From: Planctomicrobium sp.
GTDB taxonomy: Bacteria; Planctomycetota; Planctomycetia; Planctomycetales; Planctomycetaceae
Direction of reading: 5' to 3'
Length of the DNA: 11,791 bases
Assembly (NCBI GenBank): GCA_029259835.1
Contig: JAJDEL010000250.1
Location: 1 to 11,791 of the forward strand
Shown here: positions 1-5,230 of the stretch, piece after piece
Numbering within the stretch: the first letter of the stretch is position 1
Layout of the letters: the number at the start of each line of letters is the position of its first letter
Made by a program: the position numbers and the translations under genes
The notes under the pieces: generated by a model
What the model was told of the DNA's origin: nothing
The model's database searches: none
Seen by the model: only the letters and a program-made list of their open reading frames with translations

Positions 1-49
1 TGTAAGGAGCAGGTTTGAGTTCCGCGATGGATCGTGTTTCAATGATCAT
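1..49 (-). CDS. ParB/Srx-type N-terminal domain protein, 5' fragment
   Basis: Only the first 16 codons lie in the window; the gene continues past the left edge. Read on the minus strand from position 49 it gives MIIETRSIAELKPAPY, and the next codon begins with A. The pattern (I/V)xxxxIxxLKPAPYN(PR) is typical of the opening strand of ParB-like nuclease domains, which in phages and integrative elements are often fused to a DNA methyltransferase. A GGAG at 56-59 (complement) stands 6 nt before the ATG at 49; an ATG at 52 is also possible but sits closer to the SD. The gene lies 84 nt downstream of the HTH ORF on the same strand, so the two may be co-transcribed. The family call rests on 16 residues. 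A chromosomal-partition-type ParB is less likely from this motif, but I cannot exclude it. Confidence 0.55.
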   Translation of the reverse strand, partial: MIIETRSIAELKPAPY

Positions 50-133
50 CATCTTCTCCGTGTGCAAATGAATTTTTAGTACAGTAGATCCAGGTCCACC
101 GGCCCTACTCAAACTCAAAAAAACGTTGCATAC

Positions 134-424
134 TCAAAGAATGTCCGGGTCAAGATCCAGGAATTCGGGAGAGGCTTCGAATTCTTCCTGAAGTTCTTTC
201 TTGATTCTCGCGAGACAGCGTGTCACATGCCCTTTGGGATGTCCGAAAACATTTCCGATCCTCTCCAGCGGCCAGCCTGCATTTTCGCGGAGTGCCAGCA
301 TGGCGAGGTACTTCCATTTCCGCTCGTCTTTGCCTGCAAAGTTCTCGTGAATCAGTTTCCAGAATTCATCGGGTCCAGTGCGTGGTAAGAGAATTTTTGT
401 TCCGTTGCGACGTGTTACGGACAT
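134..424 (-). CDS. small HTH protein, sigma-70 region 4-like
   Basis: A 96-aa cytoplasmic protein. The central segment (about residues 33-76) contains a KYLAMLALRENAGWPLERIG helix pair, then GNVFGHPKGHVTRCLARIKK. This matches the helix-turn-helix plan of sigma-70 region 4, with the recognition helix at about residues 62-74. No sigma region 2 is present, so it is not a complete sigma factor; a DNA-binding regulator or a phage/element accessory protein is more likely. The frame is open to an upstream ATG at 460, but the ATG at 424 is preceded by GGAGG with 4-nt spacing, so I chose 424. It is followed on the same strand by the ParB-like gene. An inverted-repeat cluster at 463-505 lies just upstream and could be its operator. 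The acidic C-terminus has no recognised domain. No exact family is recognised. Confidence 0.65.
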   Translation of the reverse strand: MSVTRRNGTKILLPRTGPDEFWKLIHENFAGKDERKWKYLAMLALRENAGWPLERIGNVFGHPKGHVTRCLARIKKELQEEFEASPEFLDLDPDIL

Positions 425-462
425 CCTGCCTCCGTTGCTCAAGTAGAAGATGACCGGCATTT

Positions 463-505
463 AACATCATGTTGTCATGTTGCGCACGCTTCAATTGCGC
501 AACAT
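463..505. promoter_or_regulatory. inverted-repeat cluster, candidate operator
   Basis: A perfect 10-bp inverted repeat ATGTTGCGCA (477-486) / TGCGCAACAT (496-505) has a 9-nt spacer. Just beside it is a second small palindrome AACAT-C-ATGTT (463-473). The half-site ATGTTG occurs at 469 and 477 in direct orientation, 8 nt apart. The cluster sits about 40-80 bp upstream of the HTH gene start (424), where a promoter on the minus strand would be expected. Operator function is inferred. Confidence 0.4.
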
Positions 506-573
506 CGCCAGCCGCGAGCAAACAGAGTGACTCTGGTAAAGCGGGTTTGAAAAGAGCAGAGTGGAAAAAGTTT

Positions 574-605
574 GCCACTGAGATCACTGAGGACACAGAG
601 AAAGT
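574..605. repeat. CACTGAG/CACAGAG-type intergenic repeat, copy 1
   Basis: The stretch contains CACTGAG, CACTGAGG and CACAGAGAAA in tandem. It resembles the degenerate CACAGAG-rich intergenic repeats seen in many bacterial genomes. A related, oppositely oriented copy lies at 1444-1470, so the pair brackets the hypothetical gene between them. Confidence 0.4.
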
Positions 606-674
606 AAGACTTGACGGAGCCGGACTGATGAGATTGCGGGTCGTTTAGGACTTATTCTTTGATGTTCACAATAT

Positions 675-1373
675 TCAGAATGAAGTTTCTTCTAAGCCAA
701 CAAGCTCTCTTGAGATTCTGGCGGCATCAATTTCAGTGTCTAAGCCAGCCAGTATTGGCTCGATCAGTTTCGAAAAACGAAGCAGTTCTGCTTCCGCTGC
801 TATCAAAGCTTCATGCAGAATGTCAGGCATGATCTTCCATTTCGCCGCTGGATCGTCTGATTCACTTGGTTCACTGAGAACGAGGTGAGGTTTTTCATAC
901 TTCATGTATAACCAAGGATGACCTATCCACAACATCTTCCATACTTCTCCATCAAATGTCGCCGCTTCCTTCCAATTGGCTATGTTTCCAAGATCACTAC
1001 AGCATGTCGGCTCGATGCGAATGCCCAATTCTGCCGTACTCATCGCAAGTCCACCATCCAACAACGGTCTGGAATCTGGATCGTTCAAGACATCAACTCC
1101 ACCCCACTCCTCGAAGATGACTTGCAAGAAAGCTTCAAGTTGAGTTTTCGTAAATTGATCCGTTGCAACATGCCATGAGCCAGGAGTAATCGGATGTAAT
1201 CCAGTAATCCCTGCTTCGGCAAGAGAATTTCTCCAGTACTCGTCCCATTCTTCGAAATGTTTTTTGGCTGGTCCATTTTCAGGACTTGGATGATCAACAG
1301 TTGAAAATGTCATCGGTGCTAATTCAAGCACTGGAATCAACTGGATATCACTGAGTTCGACAACATCCGACAT
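675..1373 (-). CDS. hypothetical protein, 232 aa, family not recognised
   Basis: An acidic soluble protein with no signal peptide or TM segment. I recognise no domain. Visible features are a Trp-rich middle (EEWDEYWRNS, FEEWGGVD, WKMLWIGHPWLYMKYEKPHL) and a C-terminal helical stretch of charged residues. The size, acidity and aromatic content are reminiscent of immunity-type proteins of toxin systems, but this is only an impression and no toxin gene adjoins it. The frame opens at 1388, but that ATG lacks an SD; the ATG at 1373 has GAGG about 9 nt upstream, so I prefer 1373. Codon use is more AT-rich by eye than in the respiratory genes. It stands alone on its strand between two inverted copies of a CACAGAG-type repeat, which fits an acquired cassette. 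Confidence 0.7.
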   Translation of the reverse strand: MSDVVELSDIQLIPVLELAPMTFSTVDHPSPENGPAKKHFEEWDEYWRNSLAEAGITGLHPITPGSWHVATDQFTKTQLEAFLQVIFEEWGGVDVLNDPDSRPLLDGGLAMSTAELGIRIEPTCCSDLGNIANWKEAATFDGEVWKMLWIGHPWLYMKYEKPHLVLSEPSESDDPAAKWKIMPDILHEALIAAEAELLRFSKLIEPILAGLDTEIDAARISRELVGLEETSF

Positions 1374-1411
1374 GTCTACTGACCTCATTCATGTTGGCGA
1401 CAAATTATTTA

Positions 1412-1440
1412 TTCACTGAGATGCGAATTCCTGTTATCAT
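1412..1440 (+). promoter_or_regulatory. candidate promoter of the zinc-finger operon
   Basis: A TTCACT (1412-1417) and a TATCAT (1435-1440) are separated by 17 bp, fitting a sigma-70-type promoter (4/6 and 5/6 matches). It would give a leader of about 100 nt before the start at 1549. The call rests on hexamer matches only. Confidence 0.3.
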
Positions 1441-1443
1441 ATT

Positions 1444-1470
1444 CCCTCCCAGTGTTCTCTGTGCCTTGTC
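1444..1470. repeat. CACAGAG-type intergenic repeat, copy 2 (inverted)
   Basis: On the minus strand this reads AAGGCACAGAGAACACTGGG, related to the CACTGAGGACACAGAGAA core of the copy at 574-605 and in opposite orientation. It lies between the divergently transcribed genes starting at 1373 and 1549. Confidence 0.35.
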
Positions 1471-1548
1471 TATTTTCTACTCATTGAGTCGCCTGAAAAC
1501 CAGCGAGTCATGAACAGTGGCGAGAGATTTCCGTAACGGGAGCAGGCA

Positions 1549-1908
1549 ATGACTGATACTTCAGTTCTCGAAGTCTATTCCGCGGACGATATGATAGACG
1601 CTGAGTTCATCCGTCATGTGTTGGCGGAGCGAGGGATACAAGCGAAAATCGTCGGGGGGTATTTGCAAACGATTATTGGAAACTTACCGGCAATGTGGAC
1701 GACTCCGCGTATCTGGGTTTGTGAAGAAGACTTTGCGCTTGCTAAAATTCTGATCGACGAAGCTAAGACCGAACAACGGCGACGAGCGGCACTGCGAAAA
1801 GAATGGGCCTGTTCGGATTGCGGAGAAACAAATACCGCCGACTTCGAAATCTGCTGGAGTTGTCAAAAGGAAGATGAGATTCAATCAAGCCCTCATTCCA
1901 AACAATAA
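1549..1908 (+). CDS. DUF2007-like domain + RanBP2-type zinc finger protein, copy A
   Basis: A 119-aa soluble protein. Residues about 6-75 have the DUF2007 (putative signal-transducing, PF09413-type) pattern: EVYSADDMIDAEFIRHVLAERGI, followed by a beta-rich stretch and DFALAKILIDEA. The C-terminus carries W86-x-C88-x2-C91-x3-N95-x6-C102-x2-C105, which is exactly the RanBP2-type (zf-RanBP) zinc-finger spacing, a fold that binds RNA or protein in other contexts. DUF2007 proteins have no settled biochemical role. A GGGAG stands 6 nt before the ATG. Copy B follows after 38 nt with the same domain order and the Zn ligands at identical residue numbers, so the pair arose by tandem duplication. Function is unknown; a sensing or adaptor role is inferred only from domain type. 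Confidence 0.8.
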   Translation: MTDTSVLEVYSADDMIDAEFIRHVLAERGIQAKIVGGYLQTIIGNLPAMWTTPRIWVCEEDFALAKILIDEAKTEQRRRAALRKEWACSDCGETNTADFEICWSCQKEDEIQSSPHSKQ

Positions 1909-1946
1909 GCGGCAACAAGTCATTCCCCCCCTTGCAGGAGCAAACT

Positions 1947-2291
1947 ATGACTGAAGATCAAATTCAAGAGGTCTACTCCGCTGACAATCTCATTGAGGCA
2001 GAGTACATTCGAAATCTACTCACGACGGCGGACATTGAATGTCGAATCGATGGAGAACATCTTCAGCTTGTCTCTGGAAAGGTTCCGGCCCAGTTGGTTG
2101 CACCAGGAATTATGGTTCATGCTGTTAATTTTGATCGGGCAAAAACGTTGATCGACGAGGCAAACCAAGAGCGGAATCGCAGTTCCGAAACAGGACCACA
2201 GTGGACCTGTTCGCACTGTGGAGAAAAGAATGTGGCGAACTTTGAAATTTGCTGGAGCTGCCAACAGGAAGATGACACTCAACAGGCATGA
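1947..2291 (+). CDS. DUF2007-like domain + RanBP2-type zinc finger protein, copy B
   Basis: A 114-aa paralogue of the preceding gene: EVYSADNLIEAEYIRNLL at the N-terminus, RAKTLIDEAN near residue 65, and WTCSHCGEKN...FEICWSCQQ at the end. W86, C88, C91, N95, C102 and C105 fall at the same residue numbers as in copy A. The two sequences agree at roughly half of positions by eye and differ most in residues 30-60, the presumed ligand or partner surface of DUF2007. The frame can be read from a TTG at 1932, but the ATG at 1947 has AGGAG (1936-1940) 6 nt upstream and is the better start. Its stop codon overlaps the start of the membrane protein gene (ATGA), which indicates translational coupling and a shared job. 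Confidence 0.82.
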   Translation: MTEDQIQEVYSADNLIEAEYIRNLLTTADIECRIDGEHLQLVSGKVPAQLVAPGIMVHAVNFDRAKTLIDEANQERNRSSETGPQWTCSHCGEKNVANFEICWSCQQEDDTQQA

Positions 2292-2986
2292 CTGTTCAGG
2301 AAGCGATTGAAAACTGGGTTAAGAACTACAAGGAGAAGCATTTCAAGCTTCGCATTGCAGGAGCGATTGCGTGTGCGCTCGGTTCGCTCGTTGTGCTGTT
2401 TCTCACTTGGTGGATCTTCAAAGGAGTTCTCTTTGTCGCGTTTCGGGGAATCACTGGAACCGGTTTGGGCCTGACTCGTTGGACCTGGGGTGTGCTTGGC
2501 ATGTCATTCGTGGCTTATCTCACTTTGAATTACGAAGAGTTGGAAAACCTGAAATTCGGGCCGGCGGACCATTCACGAAAAGCGAGAATGGTCGCCAGAG
2601 CAACCGGCAAGGGGGCTATGAGTATCTTTACGAACCAGGAAACGTTCCATTTGATCGTCAAGTGGCTGTCCTTTAGCATTCTCGCTGGTCCAGCGCTCGT
2701 GATGACAGGAATTCGCCTCGCCCAAACTTCGCGCGATGCTGAAGACATCGACCCCGCATTCATCGCTCCGTTTTTAGTTCAACTTGCAAAAGCAGGTAAA
2801 AGAATCCCGATGGACAAACTCGCCGCCGAACTCGGTGACGCCACGATTACAGACCTGATCCACCAGATGTCCCTCATCGAGGGAGTCACGATTCGCACCA
2901 AAGAAAACGCCGGCATGTACTTGACTGAGGGACTGAAAACTTCGCTGGAATCTGCGAGGAAGGAACGAACGCGAGATACGGATTGA
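2288..2986 (+). CDS. membrane protein with C-terminal winged-helix-like domain
   Basis: A 232-aa protein coupled to copy B through an ATGA overlap. An amphipathic basic start (residues 1-20) is followed by three likely TM helices at about 21-42, 64-81 and 121-144, with a polar loop at 82-120. The C-terminal cytoplasmic part (about 150-215) runs PAFIAPFLVQLAKAGKRIPM, LAAELGDATITDLIHQMSLI and then a beta-like stretch ending in GMYLTEGLKTSL. This order of helices resembles a winged helix, perhaps for protein-protein rather than DNA contact. I do not recognise the family. The context suggests it anchors or receives a signal from the two DUF2007-zinc-finger proteins, which is inference. Nothing appears broken. 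A weak hairpin (2985-3025) follows. Confidence 0.75.
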   Translation: MTVQEAIENWVKNYKEKHFKLRIAGAIACALGSLVVLFLTWWIFKGVLFVAFRGITGTGLGLTRWTWGVLGMSFVAYLTLNYEELENLKFGPADHSRKARMVARATGKGAMSIFTNQETFHLIVKWLSFSILAGPALVMTGIRLAQTSRDAEDIDPAFIAPFLVQLAKAGKRIPMDKLAAELGDATITDLIHQMSLIEGVTIRTKENAGMYLTEGLKTSLESARKERTRDTD

Positions 2987-3042
2987 GTGAGGCAGGTTTC
3001 GACTGAACAACTTACGCCTCAACTCTCCGCCAGCCTCTTTTT
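2985..3042 (+). terminator. weak terminator-like hairpin
   Basis: GAGTGAGGC (2985-2993) can pair with GCCTCAACTC (3016-3025) with a one-base bulge and a 22-nt loop. A run of five T follows at 3038-3042, 12 nt beyond the stem. The loop is large and the T-run distant, so the call is tentative. Confidence 0.25.
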
Positions 3043-3207
3043 ACACGAACATATCGCGGTTTCGTGATAGATGACGGACAAACTCAAGACAAGTGATCAC
3101 ATAAAGTTGTCAAAACAGTTCCGCACATTTGATTCTCCGTTGCGCGTTCATCACACATATTCTTTGTTGTGAATTGCTCTGGGGATACCTCTCAGTTTGC
3201 TTGAATG

Positions 3208-3236
3208 TTGACAACGTTTCTTTCGCAAGATATAGT
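3208..3236 (+). promoter_or_regulatory. strong sigma-70-type promoter of the cytochrome operon
   Basis: A TTGACA at 3208-3213 (6/6) and a TATAGT at 3231-3236 (5/6) have the ideal 17-bp spacer. Transcription would start near 3243, giving a leader of about 130 nt before the cytochrome start at 3372. It is the best promoter match I found in the window. The rest of the 385-nt gap (2987-3371) shows no coding region I trust. Confidence 0.6.
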
Positions 3237-3251
3237 GGACTTATAGGTCCA
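3236..3251. promoter_or_regulatory. palindrome at -10/+1, candidate operator
   Basis: TGGAC-TTATAG-GTCCA is nearly perfectly symmetric; only the T/G pair at 3241/3246 breaks it. It begins on the last base of the -10 hexamer and spans the expected start point, a classical place for a repressor. It could also form a hairpin at the 5' end of the transcript. Confidence 0.35.
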
Positions 3252-3310
3252 TATGTGTTGATATGTCGAATCCGCCCACGATTGAGCAGTTTAAGAAGCG
3301 GAATTCAGCG

Positions 3311-3353
3311 GAGAATTGATCATTCTCAGACAACGTGAGGTTTGATTCCTCAC
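3311..3353 (+). promoter_or_regulatory. two tandem hairpins in the cytochrome leader
   Basis: GAGAAT (3311-3316) / ATTCTC (3322-3327) form a 6-bp stem with a 5-nt loop. GTGAGG (3335-3340) / CCTCAC (3348-3353) form a second 6-bp stem with a 7-nt loop. The second ends 4 nt before the TGGAGG Shine-Dalgarno (3357-3362) of the cytochrome gene, so it could affect translation or mRNA stability. There is no match to a riboswitch I know. Confidence 0.35.
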
Positions 3354-3371
3354 CATTGGAGGATCGTGAAA

Positions 3372-4205
3372 ATGTTAAGCTTCGTGTTCTTGGGAGTGAT
3401 TTTCGCTTGCATTGTGGCGTTTGCCATTTTTGTGTTCATGTTTCTAAGTGTTGCGTTTGAGGAGCCAAGATCTCCGGTTACAAGAGAGGCATTGATTCAA
3501 CCAAGCGCCTCACTGGGTGATCGCCCAAGAAGGCAAACGCAAGCTGCAAGTCAGATTCCTTCTGTTTCTGATCGTGCGACTCCCGGAGTGCGAGATGGCT
3601 CACCTCAAGCACAAGAGCCTGCATTCGCTGGTGCGGATGTTTCTTTCAACTGGAAGATGCTCTTCTCGCGGGACACTCGGCACCTGCGGATTTTGGTCTT
3701 ACTCATTTCAGTCGGATGCGCGACTGGACTTTTCGCCCGGAGCCAATTGGTTCCTGCGGATTTTGGAGAAGTCGGTCCATACCGTGCTGCTGCTTTGGAG
3801 GAAATCGCAGCACTTCCCAGCAGACTGCATTCCGATGCGACCTGCTTGAAATGCCACGAGAGTGTCGCAGAAGAGCGAGCCGATTCCCCACATATCGCTG
3901 TGAATTGCAGCCACTGTCACGGGCTTGGTCATCAGCACATTATCGATGCTGAACTCGCTGCCAAGACGCCCGACCATCCGATTCCACCGGCAGTAGAATG
4001 GGACGGAAACTTCCGAACGAAAATTGATCTGTTTATCACAGAAAATCGATCGACTTGCCTCTCTTGTCACGAATCCGTTGTCGGAATGCCTGAATCTTTC
4101 CGCAGCATCAACGTCGCAGAACATCTGGAAGAACAGGGCGCCGATGAAGTCAAGAGTGCGAACGTCTGCTTCGAATGCCACACCGGTCACAGCCCAGGAC
4201 TTTAG
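3372..4205 (+). CDS. membrane-anchored tetrahaem cytochrome c
   Basis: A 277-aa protein with four CxxCH haem c sites: C158-C161-H162, C179-C182-H183, C229-C232-H233 and C266-C269-H270. The His at 174 and several in 187-189 are possible distal ligands. There are two TM segments, about 2-27 and 106-121. The 28-105 linker is rich in Arg, Pro, Ser and Gln, which by the positive-inside rule puts it in the cytoplasm and the haem domain in the periplasm. The start was chosen at the ATG at 3372 because GGAGG (3358-3362) lies 9 nt upstream; the frame is open further up to a TTG at 3342. It is first in an operon with a Tat-exported Fe-S protein and an NrfD-type subunit, so it likely passes electrons between that pair and soluble periplasmic carriers. 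The long cytoplasmic linker is unusual for a small multihaem cytochrome. Confidence 0.85.
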   Translation: MLSFVFLGVIFACIVAFAIFVFMFLSVAFEEPRSPVTREALIQPSASLGDRPRRQTQAASQIPSVSDRATPGVRDGSPQAQEPAFAGADVSFNWKMLFSRDTRHLRILVLLISVGCATGLFARSQLVPADFGEVGPYRAAALEEIAALPSRLHSDATCLKCHESVAEERADSPHIAVNCSHCHGLGHQHIIDAELAAKTPDHPIPPAVEWDGNFRTKIDLFITENRSTCLSCHESVVGMPESFRSINVAEHLEEQGADEVKSANVCFECHTGHSPGL

Positions 4206-4297
4206 AAGAGAACCACACACAAATCATTGCCCCCCGCAACGTAAGTTGTCGCTTCCCGCCTCCTCCTCCCTCCGATTGTTAAATAGCGAATAGTCCA

Positions 4298-5230
4298 ATG
4301 ACATTTGAACTCAACATCCTCAGTAATCACACGAATTGTGGTGACTCAGGCGGCTGTGGCGATTCGGGCTGCGGCGGCTCAAGTTGTGGGAGCAGTCTAG
4401 AAGGGGAACTCCTTTCCTCTCTCGTAGAAGGAGAGGGCGGATGCGGTGAGGGACCGGACGTCAGTTCGCGACGCCAGTTTCTAAAGAAAGCTTCGACGAT
4501 TGCGTTCGGGACGTTCACTCTCACGGTGCTCCCCATGTCAGTCGCTCCGCAGTCAGCAGGCGAGAATGCTCTCGGCGGCTCGTTGTCAGATGCAAGCAAG
4601 GAAGTTTTGTACGGTTTTCTGGTCGATACCAACAAGTGCGTTGGAACTGGAAAATGCCTGAGTGCGTGTCGAGTCGAGAACGACGTTCCGGAAGGTTACG
4701 CGCGAACATGGGTTGAGCGGTTTGTGCACTACAAAGATGGAACACTTCAAGTCGACCTCGTTCCAGAGACAGGTTACGCCGGATCGGATCTGCCAGCGAT
4801 TGATCCGGAACTGGTCGACCGAGCGTACTTCGCCCCGAAGCTTTGCAATCAGTGTGCCGACGCCCCGTGCAATCAGGTCTGCCCGGTACACGCCGCGTTT
4901 ACCTCACCCGAGGGAATCGAACTGGTCGATTCGGAACGCTGCATCGGCTGTGCCTATTGTGTTCAGGCGTGCCCATACGGTGTTCGCTTCATCAATCCAG
5001 AAACCAGTAACGCCGACAAATGTACCTGGTGCTATCACCGCATTACAAAGAATGAACAACCTGCGTGCGTTGAAGCCTGTCCAGTTGGAGCGCGTGTTTT
5101 TGGTCGGCTTGATGATCCTGAAAGTGAAGTCAGCAAACGCCTCGCGACGATTCCGACAAGCGTGTTGAAAGAACATCTCGGCACTCATCCGAAACTGCAC
5201 TATGTTGGAAAATCAGGAGAGGTGATCTGA
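4298..5230 (+). CDS. Tat-exported 4Fe-4S ferredoxin-like electron-transfer protein (NrfC/PsrB-like)
   Basis: A 310-aa protein. Residues 57-63 (SRRQFLK) plus a hydrophobic stretch form a Tat signal. Ahead of it lies an odd 56-residue Cys/Gly/Ser-rich extension (C14, C20, C25, C30, C49). The mature domain has four cluster motifs. Motif 1 has C114, T117, C120 and C124, where Thr replaces the expected second Cys. The others are complete: C183/C186/C191/C195, C215/C218/C221/C225 and C242/C245/C257/C261. This arrangement is that of NrfC/PsrB/DmsB-type subunits, which carry electrons between a quinol-site membrane partner and a periplasmic redox protein. The stop overlaps the next start (TGATG), typical of subunits of one complex. 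No in-frame ATG, GTG or TTG between 4298 and the Tat motif offers a shorter start, and the ATG lacks a clear SD; upstream is a C-rich pyrimidine tract. Confidence 0.87.
   Translation: MTFELNILSNHTNCGDSGGCGDSGCGGSSCGSSLEGELLSSLVEGEGGCGEGPDVSSRRQFLKKASTIAFGTFTLTVLPMSVAPQSAGENALGGSLSDASKEVLYGFLVDTNKCVGTGKCLSACRVENDVPEGYARTWVERFVHYKDGTLQVDLVPETGYAGSDLPAIDPELVDRAYFAPKLCNQCADAPCNQVCPVHAAFTSPEGIELVDSERCIGCAYCVQACPYGVRFINPETSNADKCTWCYHRITKNEQPACVEACPVGARVFGRLDDPESEVSKRLATIPTSVLKEHLGTHPKLHYVGKSGEVI

Noticed and set aside
220..453. Plus-strand frame over the small HTH gene
   Set aside because: Antisense to the HTH gene, with Ser/Arg-rich composition and no SD. The minus-strand frame has clear HTH structure.
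3129..3338. Short plus-strand ORF in the leader of the cytochrome operon
   Set aside because: It overlaps the strong promoter and leader hairpins, lacks an SD and has no recognisable protein features.
3708..4220. 170-aa minus-strand frame over the cytochrome gene
   Set aside because: Shadow of the cytochrome frame, which has four CxxCH haem sites, a good SD and an operon context.
4254..4274. Pyrimidine-rich tract (CCTCC repeats) before the Fe-S gene as a regulatory anti-SD element
   Set aside because: No nearby GGAGG in the same leader that it could sequester. Probably just base composition of a short intergenic gap.
4662..5168. 168-aa plus-strand frame inside the Fe-S protein gene
   Set aside because: An out-of-frame shadow. 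The real frame has all four cluster motifs and a Tat signal.
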